NCBI GenBank assembly: GCA_013115145.1
Contig: JAAPAO010000384.1
Location: forward strand, 1 to 34,192
Length of the DNA stretch: 34,192 nucleotides
Direction: 5' to 3'
Source of the DNA: Perkinsus chesapeaki
Taxonomy: Eukaryota; Perkinsozoa; Perkinsida; Perkinsidae
Part shown: positions 21,201-32,400 of the stretch, in pieces
How positions within the stretch are numbered: the stretch's first letter is position 1
Layout of the letters: each line of letters begins with the position of its first letter
Program-made: the position numbers and the translations under genes
Notes under the pieces: generated by a model
What the model was told of the DNA's origin: nothing
The model's database searches: none
Seen by the model: the letters and a program-made list of their open reading frames with translations, nothing else

Positions 21201-24200
21201 GGAGCTAAAACAGGTAGAAGCGGGAGAGGTTAAGTTGACCTAAAGATACGTTTTAGGTTCCGAGCTTTGAGATGTGGTTGGAGCAAGTTTATGGATTCAC
21301 GATTGATGCTATAAAAAATTGGCAGGTAATAATTTCGGAAAATTTTGGGAAATTTTGAAAAGTTCCCACATTTTCCCCAATCGTCCGTTCGGGAGGGATA
21401 TCTAACAGGAATTATAAAAAAAGCTGTCGCGCGAAATACTTGGTAAGTTAACAGTTAACTTGTTGGCAATAATTCTTATTATATATTGATATATTCTATT
21501 TAATAAGGTATAAGAGAAGTAGGCTATTTTGACTGTATTCTGGTAAATATCTATAATAAGCATTGTATGGTAAGGGTATATCATCTCACACGGTATAAGA
21601 AATTATGTTGTCGAATATTATATAACGAAAAATAATTACATATAGAATATATAAATATACATGTAGATATATTTTTATATACTATAAAAAGTATATAAAA
21701 GAGTATAAAGAGTAAAAGAGTAAAAGAGTGTAAAAGTATAAAGAGTATATAATACTATAGTACTTGTAATAGTATAGTACTTTCATATAATATTTTATAT
21801 TACATTTGTATAATAGGAGATGTAATTTTTTTGTCGTTGATTTTAGGTTCTCCCGAATAGTAAGCATTATCTGCTGCAGTTTTGGGCGCAGTTGGTTAAT
21901 CCTATTATTAATGATAAAGATAGGACACCTGGATTTCATAGTAAATTGGAGGATTATATATACACTATAACAGTGAGGTGATATAGAGGGGAAGATTTGA
22001 AGGAAATGTGGTAGAATAAGTATCACTGGGAGAAGCCTCTACCTTTGCGGGAGTGCGAGGTACTCTTGAATTCGAGGGTTACCTGAATGCACAGGAAACC
22101 TATGGAGAATGAGGGGGTTCGTGTGACGCTTTTCATTTTAATAAAAGATATGAAAATCAATATAGATGTGAATTTTATAATAATTAATGTATATTAACTT
22201 AGAAGTCATTAGAATGTTGGACAGTGATATCTTTCGAGATACTTCCAAGTAGACTTTGCTCACACGCGTGCCAGATAAAGCTAATTATATTTCGGTGCTG
22301 TTGTTATCAGTTATATCGATTCAAGACTGTTCCTAGCTGATATGGCGGCGCGTGGAGATGATTCTATGGATGACGAGGGGTTCGAAGATGCACTTCAAGA
22401 TGAGGTTTTGAGTACTATTATGGGAGGAGTATTTTCGAGAATTTCTGAGCTCTGTGGGATGCTTGGGGATTATCTTGAATTTATTAGTATTTCATCACCT
22501 CACTTTTATTTTATTTAGCGTGTAGATTGAAACGGAATTGAAACTCTATAGGAATCTCGTCGGTTGTTGAAGTTCTTTTCTCTTCCTGTTTTAGGAGGAG
22601 AGCAACTGGAAGTCATTGCGCAGTTGGCAAGACTTAACTATCAAAAGACAGCTCAACATGTAGTACTTTGGGGACGACGGTTGCAGATGGGCTTTAATGA
22701 ATGGTAGTCTGGAATCAATTTGATATTTGATAATGTTGGAAAGTTGCAATGGTTGGCTTTTGGATATGATCTCACGAATACATTGATGTTGGTGTAGTCG
22801 GTTGAGAATATGAGTTGATGTTGATCACCTATATAATCAATGATTTCATGCTCAATAACCATTCAACCGGGCCACGTATATGATGTCTAATTACAGGGTG
22901 TCCCGGAAAAAATGTGCTTTTTTTGAATAACTTACTCAGGAGGGCGAATATTTCGATAACACGTGCGACGTTCGAAAGCCCTCAAGAGGGACTTTCTAAC
23001 GGCATACGGCCCATGATGATCTCATCAGGGTGGTATGGGACAACTTTTACAAGGCGAAATCTGACCTCTTCCATTGAAACCGATTTTTTTGAATTTTAAA
23101 ATTTAATTTTCTCGCCATCCCAATCGAATATCATCATGGGCCATATGCCGCTAGAGAGTCACTCTCGAGGGCTTTGGAACGTCGCATGTGTCGTCGAAAT
23201 ATTCGCCCTCCTGAGAAAGTTGTTCAAAAAAACACATTTTTTGGGACACCCTGTATATAACATGAGTGTAATAGGAAATATGAGCATTGGTTATACCTAC
23301 TACAACGACTCAGTGCCAGTGAAATCGGTCGTAGTGGGAATTGATATTTTCTAATCACTGGCTGGAACGCTCTACAGGAAATGTGATGCTTAGACTTTTC
23401 TTCCAGTTTCTTCGCCTGTTCAAATAGTATTGGTATTTACCAGTGATATATTTTTGCAGCTAGCCGCTCTGAGATGGGGTTCATTTTTAGGTCTTGGAGT
23501 TGTTTGCTGGCTGCACTTCTGAGGCGAATATAAATGAGCATAAGCTTGCGTGGTTGGTATATATAATGGGAGCTCTAGTCGGAGGCAATACAGGAAGTAT
23601 CTTAGCTTCAACATTGCAAGATACATAATACCTTATCATTTAGATTCAAGTAGTATGCGAGCTCAACAGCAACAGCAATCCGGCGGCTCCCAACCACTAC
23701 ATGTAGTAACAAAAGTTAACCTTTCGGTATCTCTTTCGCGTTTAAGATGTTTTTCCGGAATTTTTTCCCCAGGTTATAAACGGCGAAATTGCTGGGAGAG
23801 TATTTGCGTTGATGAGCCAAACTGATGCGAACACATCGCTCCCACCAGAGTCCAAGGAGCCGTCGAATTTGGAGACCTTGGAGCTTTCGTAAATCTTCCG
23901 GGTGCGAAAGATATTTTCGAGGTTACCTTAGGTATCTTTATTTTATGGAACAATTTAGGAAGGTGTATATTGGAGAGCATGCAAGACAGCTGTCGGCCAG
24001 TAACAATTTTGGGGCGCAGTGACTTTTGAAAGGCAGAGTTCGATTGCATTTGAAAGCTGATGCCTTGGAATCCAGCTGCGCAATCGAAAGTTAAATTTCA
24101 TAAGAAAGAGCGTGAAAGACTTTCCTGTGAGGATCTTAAGCCATCCTACTACGGCCGTTTGTGGTCGTTCGTTGAGGAGCGACTTGGTGGATTACTTTAT

Positions 24201-27200
24201 GGCTTCAATTATTCTATTGAAATATATTATACATAAATTAATAGAGAAGATGATAGTGGAAGACTGCCAGTCTTGACTTTTGAAATTATTGGAATAGCTA
24301 GTTCAATTATTAGTATGTATAATTTCTACAAATTATTATACTGATAGTTGGAAGTATTTCACTTTTCTTCCGAACCTCAGACGCGCCGTCGTCATCGGTC
24401 CTGTCCCGAGGAGATGTTTCGATGGGATCGTCCGAGAATCCCTCCCGAGTGGTCCAGGAAAGAGTTTGTAATAATATCGCCGCTCGTCATCATCGCTCTT
24501 TCATTGCACTGTTTGTTAGGCACGGTGTTAGGGCTGAAAGACGAGGATGCTATCTTGGGGATATTGATTAAGAAAATTGTTACCAATTTGCAGCATAGAT
24601 ACACTTTGGAGTCGGTGTTGAAGAGTAATAGGGGGGCCTGGGGTGGCAAGTGGTGACAGGGAGTAGAGTGCAGTTAGGCAGGACGCCAAATGTATAGTAT
24701 AAATTAGCGGATAATATTTTTGGTTGATTCATAGATTGCTGAATTCTATTGTATTATATTTGTTAGCCGAATCCCCACGGATAGGTCATATTTTACGGGA
24801 TGGCTCTAATGAATGGTTTCCCAAGTGCACATGATATTTGAAGTTGAACTCTTCGGGTTTGCATCTCATACGAACGCAATCGAATGTATTCGCAGGAACG
24901 ATGAATCGAATGTCTCCGGAAACTGTAGTGGATGGACCAGGGGGATTTTTTAGGGACTCAATCGCATAAAGTGCAGAGGAGATTACTATTGTTGTTGTCA
25001 GGGACGTTGGCGTACTTTTACGAATTAGCAGCTGGGGTTAATATAGTGCATTCGGTTGATAAAATGAGCCCTCATTTGATTATCAGTGGCAAATTACTGT
25101 TGAAGAACGACACGGTAATAATGGGAATACATTTGCGAAGAAGAGTTGGAAAAATTACCTGGTCTGCAGATGGAAATATTTAGGGAACAGTAATTGATTG
25201 CATCTCCTCTGTGGCCCTTTGGAGGCGTGCAAAGCTATGAAACTGGAAGGTTGTATACGTTTGTCCAATTTTTGACGGGTTCATTGATATTTTCTGAAAA
25301 TGAGTATTAAGCTGCTCGTATTGAAGGAGAAATGGAAGTGAACTGCTGGTCATTGCATTCTAGAAAGGCTAGTGTGGTAGTTATATTGTTTGGCTTGTGG
25401 GGCAAAAGGACGTCTGTATTTTATCGGGAATGTTTTCGATGGTCTTCTATGGAGACAGTTTTGGGGGGGGCCACGGGGATTGGGGAGATCATTAGCAAAG
25501 ATGTAGGTAGATCACAGGGGCTGTGATTGTGATAGTAAATGGTGGCTTAGTAATATAAAGTGTTTTTTGGATATTTGATTGTAATATAAATGCAGTTGAC
25601 GCAGCAATGCATTTATGTGATAGACGCGGAAGCTAAAAGACAATCGCACCTGAAAAAATAATTTTGTGTGTAAAAATCGTTCGATTGCTTCCGTCTATTC
25701 TTCTGTTATGTCAGGTTCGTCATTTGATGGCCAACCATGCGAGTTCGACTTTGGGCTTTCTTCACGCAGGCCCGAAATATGGTCGTTATCGTAGGGAGCA
25801 GCATAATCGTTTGTGTTTTTTTCACCCACTTTTGTTAGGTACACAGTATTATGCTACTCTGGGCAAGTTACTGTTTATGGAGTGTCGAGATGGAACAACA
25901 AGCACGAGCGCTTTGGAGACATTTAACGCGTTTATGATGCCGCAGTATCAGGTACCGGGGAACTTGGGAAAAATTTGGGGAAATTTTTCCGAGATTTTTG
26001 GGGGATGTTGAAATTGGTATGGTACATTTTATTGTAATATTTGTCAAGTAATTTCGTGATGAATTGACTTTTAAAAATGCCTAGGAAAATTCTGGAATGA
26101 GCCTACAGGTAATGAATAACACAGTTTATCACGGAAAAGCATCCTTCTCAAGAATTCGCCATGATTTTGTTAATTTCAGGTGCTGGAGCGGCTATGGCAG
26201 GCCGCTAACACTGGCGATGGATCCGCCCTCCGGAGCGAGCAACTGCGATTGCCTTTAATTGGCCTTTGTCGGGATTTGAGGGGGATATGTCAAGCTTGCG
26301 TTTCACATGACATGTACAAACGGTTGGGGAATTATTCACACAATCGGAGTATTTTACGAAAGTATAATCGTTTGATAGGTACACCATATTGTTTAACTGG
26401 TTAGTGGATAACCCGAAGCAGCCGCAGAATTGCAAGATTACAGTTTTCTCGGCGGCGCTGAATTTCTACTGGGACGACCCGGAGGTCACGACACCCCTGT
26501 TGAAATTTGTACGCGAGTTCGATTCCCGGGCGGGGCATTTTTAAATTGCTGTTTAGGTTGCGGAGTTTGTTTATAATAAAGCTCAGCGTATTAATTTCGA
26601 CCAGAATTCTCCAAATGGGATATTGCTGTTCCGAGAAGCTTCAAAGATATTAGTGGCATACAGTCAGAGGATCCTGCAAAGGGAGCAGAGTCATGTAGTA
26701 CGGAGGGGAAGAGCGGGGGGGAAATGGAAAGGCAGATGGAAATTTTCATATGTCATCATCACCGAGCATGTTATCCTTTGTATTGCTGTCAACTCAGTAG
26801 CTTTGATATTCGGTACTTAGTATTGCTCATTATTGTGTAATATTTGCTCTTCCTTTCTGTGGGTGAGACTCCTATACGTAGACCTGGTAGCTTCTTATTA
26901 ACTCCCTTTGTTGAACCTATTCACCTAAATTTATTATTATTCGGCTCGATTGTGCTCGATACGTAATTCACACCTCCTTCATTTAGTTAGTGTCACTTCT
27001 CTCTGCTAAAAGGGGTTTTTAATATTTTCTGTTGGAGTCCATTTATATTTTTCTGTCTTGTTACTTTTCCTTCCTTCAGCTTCCGGTGTACAAGGATATC
27101 TATCATGAGAAGTACAAGGGGATCGGATGTGTTTTGGAATTATTCAGCAACGCTCTTCATGGCAACTACACAAACTTTGGAGTGTTTGAATTGTAATAGG

Positions 27201-28757
27201 GGGGATTTGAACCGGGGGTCTTTGGATTCTTGGAGAAGCGCTCCCCCTGTTGAGCAGATATAACGACAATTCGCTGTCGATGTCGCTCTCGTTGGCGTTG
27301 AAGTTGTGCATGTCCATCCCTATCTCCGATCTGATGAGCTATCTCAAGTGCTTGAAACCGTAAGGTGGAAAAATTGGAAAAATTCTTAATTTTTTTCCGT
27401 CAGATTTTTCATGTTCTTGGAATTGGCAACGAGGAATCACGCCAAGTTGGTGTGTGAAGTGGCGGAATCTAGAGAGCAACTTGGTAGGGTTTAAATCGAT
27501 CACCTGGGCGCGCGCTAAATGCATCATCATCATCGTCGTTGTTGCTGTCAGCTGGGTTGATTCGGGCCCTGGAGGAAGGATTGACGTCATTCGATTCGAG
27601 CGTTTGCATGCAGTGTTGCGCGAGCATTGACAACCTGTGCACATTCTTCTATGATATCGGCCATACGGGGGTCGGCTCGTCGGTCGGGGGAGGTAGGATG
27701 AAACGGTTGATCGATTTGGGGATATGACAGTCACAGGCACGGCAGCGACAGCTGAAGATGTTGCGAGGATCACTCAGGGATTGCTTGTTCCGGGGGGAGC
27801 GGTCGATGCGGAATTGCGGAGGGTTTTGAATTTAATGTTGCAATTGATAATGGCGGGAGAGTTCAACTCGACGTGGAGCATATCAAGGCCGATACTGGCG
27901 CTCATTTTAATGTAAACAGGGATGGGAGTGTTGGTGAATGATAAGGTTGTAATATTCACAGTGCGTAGGATACCTATAGTTGAGAATACGGTTTAGTATT
28001 ATTTTTGACGTTGGCATCTGGAAAGGTGGCGGGGTGTTTATGAACACTTAGCGCTTCTGAGATTTACGGTGTGTTAAACTTTGATAGAGTGTCAAGACGG
28101 TAATTAGTAAATAATCAGAATGCATATCCTATATTTATAAAGTATTAGATCTATACCTCATTATATGTATAATTAATATTATGGAAGTGTGTAATGGAGC
28201 TTGATTCTCGATAGGCGGCGCAACATTTGGATATCATATCCTGCTCAGTTGTGGTAAAATTGTGAATTTCATGCTACTGGGGATGACTGCGTTTTCTGAG
28301 GGAAAGTCGGTATGAAGCGTTCATGTTTGTGTAGGTTCAAGGATACGTATTCTCAAGCTCAAGAGTTAATTGTTAGACAGCAACCGACAGAGGATCGTCA
28401 ACAGTAGTTTGGGAGAGGAGTGAATCTTGCAATCTTGCATTTCCTCAACGCAGATACGTCGCGAAGTGCTTCTCTGAGCTGATGGTGGGTGTGACTGATA
28501 GTCTTCAAACGAAAAACAGAGATCATTTCACGCGGAATATGTAATGAAACTGATAGGGGGTCGCGGGTTCGAACCCCGGCGGGAGCGATTTTTCATTATC
28601 TGATAATTGGTTTTATGAATATAATAAGAATTTTATCATATGAGTTGCTCCTAGAGCGCGAATGTGGTTTTTCCGTAAGCGAAAGGTCGGTGGTTCGAAT
28701 CCCGGCGGGGGTATTTTCAGGTATCACTTTGCTCAAGCGGTGCGATCAAGCAGCTAG
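18290..28757 (+). CDS. XPO7: exportin-7 (RanBP16-type importin-beta family nuclear export receptor)
   Basis: RanGTP-dependent HEAT-repeat karyopherin of the nuclear pore. Thirty-five exons, each junction phase-consistent, give about 1,159 aa (human 1,087): 18290-18426, 18824-18941, 19324-19379, 19429-19519, 19564-19678, 20092-20222, 20273-20315, 20491-20581, 20632-20685, 20946-21013, 21068-21213, 21257-21325, 21847-21977, 22311-22411, 22595-22659, 23491-23596, 23644-23702, 23773-23888, 23932-23999, 24381-24467, 24520-24624, 25002-25114, 25715-25790, 25839-25951, 26180-26322, 26379-26508, 26557-26694, 27080-27192, 27258-27359, 27404-27483, 27552-27692, 27731-27911, 28335-28403, 28454-28540, 28721-28757. 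Diagnostic blocks: [97 protein letters not shown] and [10 protein letters not shown] resemble plant XPO7 more than animal. Introns run 38-831 nt. Exon 17, 20 and 33 boundaries are the least certain. Confidence 0.93.
19747..19857. repeat. 55-nt unit in two tandem copies
   Basis: In the 413-nt XPO7 intron 5, a unit beginning AATATGTTACTAGTGATACG and continuing through GGAGATATAATAGRAAGGAG is repeated twice with few differences. The first 23 nt of the core also occur in inverted orientation at 11060-11082 beside the Tc1/mariner element, so the unit belongs to a dispersed repeat. Confidence 0.9.
20706..20920. repeat. two copies of an AATTTTGTGGCGCG element in one intron
   Basis: XPO7 intron 9 (20686-20945, 260 nt) has AATTTTGTGGCGCGCGA near 20706 and AATTTTGTGGCGCGTGA near 20904, each followed by an AT-rich TATTATTxCxTCG stretch. 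A third copy lies inverted near 32184-32201 in an intron of the downstream gene. Confidence 0.75.
21590..21830. other. AT-rich low-complexity tract in XPO7 intron 12
   Basis: Within the 521-nt intron 21326-21846, the sequence is almost pure A/T with reiterated AGAGTATAAAGAGTAAAAGA-type units. The intron starts with alternating GGAAAATTTT/GGGAAATTTT runs. I see no gene in it. Confidence 0.8.
22894..23253. mobile_element. fold-back MITE of Tc1/mariner type, 360 bp
   Basis: Both ends read CAGGGTGTCCC inward and are flanked by TA (22892-22893, 23254-23255). The inverted repeats extend about 125 bp each, with roughly 85-90% identity by eye, and both include CTCAGGAGGGCGAATATTTC and GGCCCATGATGAT. 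The short centre contains no transposase. It lies in XPO7 intron 15 (22660-23490, 831 nt), whose flanking exons still join in frame (KTAQH to VLELFAG). Open frames inside it are shadows of the repeat. Confidence 0.92.
26509..26556 (+). repeat. XPO7 intron 26 carrying a tRNA 3'-half relic
   Basis: The 48-nt intron begins gtacgcg and its first half reads GAGTTCGATTCCCGGGCGGG followed by GCA and a T run: a B-box, T-loop, acceptor 3' strand and terminator-like tract. The 5' half of a tRNA is absent because it would fall in the upstream exon. The T-stem no longer pairs. Confidence 0.6.
27193..27257 (-). repeat. XPO7 intron 28 composed of an inverted tRNA-like relic
   Basis: Nearly the whole 65-nt intron, read on the minus strand, looks like a damaged tRNA: a D-arm GCTCAACAGGGGGAGC, a degenerate anticodon region and CCCCGGTTCAAATCC as B-box. 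T-stem and anticodon stem are not paired. The sense-strand ends supply gtaata and gagcag as splice sites. Confidence 0.6.
28541..28720 (+). repeat. XPO7 intron 34 with two tRNA-like relics in tandem
   Basis: Relic 1 (about 28557-28592) is GTCGCGGGTTCGAACCCCGG with CGGGAGCGA and a T run; four of five T-stem pairs are possible. Relic 2 (about 28645-28713) has a shortened D-arm GCTCCTAGAGC, a poor anticodon region and GGTGGTTCGAATCCCGGCGG, then TATTTTCAG, where the T tract immediately precedes the 3' splice site. Neither folds as a functional tRNA. Confidence 0.65.
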
Positions 28758-29438
28758 TTATAATGCTAATAACGTTAAATGAATAAACATATACTGGACA
28801 AGTCAGACTGTTATTCTGGGTTTCCTATTACACTTAGTTTTGGAGTTAAGTATTGAATTCGGGTATCATAGGTTGACGCGAGGATTTCATATCGAAAAAG
28901 ATATTTCAAGACCCAGAGGGTTCCACTATTCCAGCTGCCGCCTGCTGTAGTGGATGATATGGAATCGAACAATATGTCTTTTCCCGGGAGATTTCCTATG
29001 CCAGGAGACATAGACGAGGCATAGACATAGACAGGCAGACGAGGCAAAATTTGCGAAGTGCAAGTAGCCCAGTGTGGCGGAGTGTAGTGGGTCGGGGAAG
29101 GAATAGTAGTTCTCGAACACTCGAAGTAGGCACTGAAAATGGCAAGGAGTTTGGATAGTTCGGGATGAAACCAACTGGGGAAGCTGTGCCTTAAAGTGTT
29201 GATCCCTTGATTAGCGTATGCTTTAGAGAGAGTACTTAATCTTTATAGGGAACAAGTCCCTTTTCGCTTTAGGCAGTTCGAAGTGGTGATGTCCTGTGCG
29301 TTCTGTGTGAATACTCATTTTTGTTGAAGTGTTCTCCACGGAACTTCACGGTAGCTCAGTCAAACCACATTTGCTTTCAGTTAGCCGATCCGCCAGGTAT
29401 TTGACGGCTTTTAGTTTTTCTTACTCTTTTCCGTTTGA
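28758..29438. other. intergenic region between XPO7 and the coiled-coil gene
   Basis: About 680 bp. It contains short repeats of GACGAGGC and CATAGACATAGACAGGC near 29005-29045 but no supported gene or RNA. Minus-strand open frames of 78 and 82 codons overlap each other and have no coding character I can support. Confidence 0.5.
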
Positions 29439-32400
29439 ATGTCTTTTTGGAATTTCCTAGGTCTCGGTGGGGATGAGGAGGCTCAGAAGCCGCCGGCACC
29501 GGCCAGCGGAGGAGCAGCTAAGAAAATAGAGATGGTAATAGACGGGGGAATCGAAGTGGGGACTTCTGGTTGTTTGTAGGGGCCAGACCGCTCGCCCACG
29601 CCACCACAAGGGAGTTCGCCAAGCGTGTTCCGTACGTCGATAACGCCGTCTGTTAATACGGGAGGGTATGCTGCTCCGGCGGTGCCAGTACCTGTGGCGC
29701 GGAGACAGACCTCGACACAAAAGCAAAGTGTATGGGGAGCGAGCGAAAGAAGTAATAACTAGGGAGGAAGGCATCCTGTGAAAAGTACTTTATCTTCCCT
29801 TGGCGATGGTTAAGTCGTCGGTGATGGGGCGTGTAGTTCAGTGGGAGTTTATTACAATTGTACAGACTGTAATGAGGCGTAATGCACTGGTAAGGGGTAT
29901 TATTAACGTCGTCATCGTTATCGTCTTGGAATATAAGCAGTAAGATGATAAATAGGTCCATGGATAGGGACGGCTTGTAGCCAGCCACTTATTGATTTTG
30001 CTAAGTGTTTGGGTGGGCTCGTTGTATTGCCTAAATTATAAGCACTCGGGCGCTATCAGTAGTATCGAAGTAGGATTTGCTACTATTGTCTCCTTACTTT
30101 AGCATTATCAGGTTCGTCTATAAGCAGTAGCATCGCCTCTGCACCCTGTAAAACAGTGTCATCGGCGAGTCCTAGTCGATTCAGTTTTGTAAATAAGCCC
30201 GCGACATCATCCTCCACTCCAACAGCAGGACCGAGTGCTTTCGGTTTTATCAATCGACCGCCGGTTCAACGAAGTGCGGCTAACCCTCCGCCGCCTCCTC
30301 CACCTCCACCAGCGGCAGCGAAAACGCCCAGCTCGTCGGTTGGGGTTAAGTCACCGACGAACTCTGTGGGAGATTTGGGGAGCAAGGAGGGCAGTGTTCG
30401 GCAGACTTTACAGAGTCCTAGGGGGGCAGGAGGCTTTGGGATAGAGCTTCAAAGTGTAATGATTTCATACCGTATTTTGGTTTGATCGTGTTTGATGGGC
30501 AGTCGCGGAAGATGTATAGGGATGAACGGACTCAACTGAGTGTCCGAAGAAAGGGGAAGTTGGGAGAGCAAAAGGAGGCAGTTTTGAGCGTATTGAGGAG
30601 CGCTTCACGAGAGAAGGAAGCTGTAGCGCAATTAAGGGATGTGTTGGAGCGGCAGAATAGGATGGTGGAAGCGGTAGTAGAGGGGAGTGTTACTACATTC
30701 TGGGGGGGAGGGGGGGAATAATAAATCGCCTTACTTATATCTGAGTCTTGGACAATTATTATTGACTATTAAACAATTAATCTGCGTCTTAGTAAATGAT
30801 AGGTATCTTTACCCGGAAATGGGGAGTTGATTCAGAGAGAATTTATTTAGTTATTTATTGTTATTTTTTAGGAGCTCTACGATGAGGCTTCTGACCTAGA
30901 TAATGAGGTGGCAAGTGCAAGGGAAGCATTTATAGGGTTGTGGCGGGGAATGGCCAATCGAGCGGAGCAGATTAAATCGACTGATGTAGTAGATGGGCGG
31001 AAATCGATCAAGTGATCGTTTTGGTGATTCCAGGCGGCATTGAGGGATCTTGACGAGGAGAATAAGCAGATGGCAATGGCACGGATGCATTCGGTGGAGG
31101 AGTAATAGAGGGGTATACGGGGAGGTGGATCGAATGTGATGTAACGGATGGGGAAATGTACACTTTTTGGCTGTCTTAGAAAACGGTGTGGATCATACAT
31201 GACATATATTTGTACGTAATACTCGGTATCAGTATCATTTAGAGTGCAAACTATTGTACCATGCACCCCACTTTAATCAGCAGCTGGGCGCGGTCATTTA
31301 GATTCTCCCCGTTTCAACGTTATCTAGGTCGAAGAAGGGCTCTTAAGGGCGGATTCGATCTCATCTGTAGACGAGGATTTTTCAGGCAAATAAAGGAGCT
31401 TGAATCCGGAAAGGATACCGACTTTAGTTCGATAAATAACAGTCGACTGAAGCAGCAAAGGGCTGTTTTGGAGGCGGATGTTAAAGGATTAGAAGAGATG
31501 AAGGAGGCTAATTCAGCGGAAGAGTAATAGGGGGAACTGGACCGTGGCGGGGGGGGCGGGTTGAACGAAATCCTTGGCAATTTTTTTCGGGTAAGTTTGG
31601 CAAATTTTACCCGTCTTTTATCATATACTTGTAGCGTTTTTATTGTGAATTCGGTTGTTGGTTGTGGCGACTTACGGGGCGTCGAAATTGCGTAGAACGA
31701 ATTGATCATTATTTGGTCAGAGCCGAAGTTAAAGCGGCTCGATCGTCGGTGGAGGAAGCGATTAAGGAAACGACGGCTCCGATAGAAGTAGAGAGACAAC
31801 GGGCTATTGAGGAGAGGGACGAAATCGATCAGACGATCGATAAGCTGGAGAAGGAGTTGGCCGAAATGAGGTCATAGGGTCGGGATTTGATAACAGTGGC
31901 GTCGATGGTCAGACTGTGTTTAGGAGGCGACTTTAGCGGAGCGAAGTGATTTTTATTGTCGTAATTTTCAGGAAGAAACGAGAGGAATGTACAGGCAGAA
32001 TTAGCGGGTTCGATGAGCGGATAGATGAATCACGTGGGAAGGTACTCGAGGGGGGGATGCCTTCTTCGGGCGAAGTGACTTTGTGAAGATCTTGTAGGCA
32101 TCCGAGAGGACCTTCCTTTTCGGTTAGATATTTCTGGTTGAGATTTGAAACTCATCCTCAAGTTGATTTACGCCGTGGTGTTTACCGCGCGCCACAAAAT
32201 TGCTTGATGGTCGGTCGTTTTGTAGTGGAGATTAATAAGGGTGTTTTTATCGTTTAATTTTGAGGTCGTGTAGAAAGCATAGTTTGTTCAGTTCAACGCG
32301 GAGCTGGATAATGTTAAAGCAGCTGAGGAAAGATTGGGCAGAAAAGTAAAAGCTATGGAGTTGAAGGAAGAGATAATAGAAAAGCAAAGGAAGATGATAA

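Noticed and set aside
22914-23354. Open frames of 61 and 72 codons
   Set aside because: They lie wholly or mostly inside the MITE inverted repeats.
25809-25838. A possible 30-nt XPO7 intron
   Set aside because: The donor gtaggg at 25791 gives a 48-nt intron and matches the family spacing ([10 protein letters not shown]).
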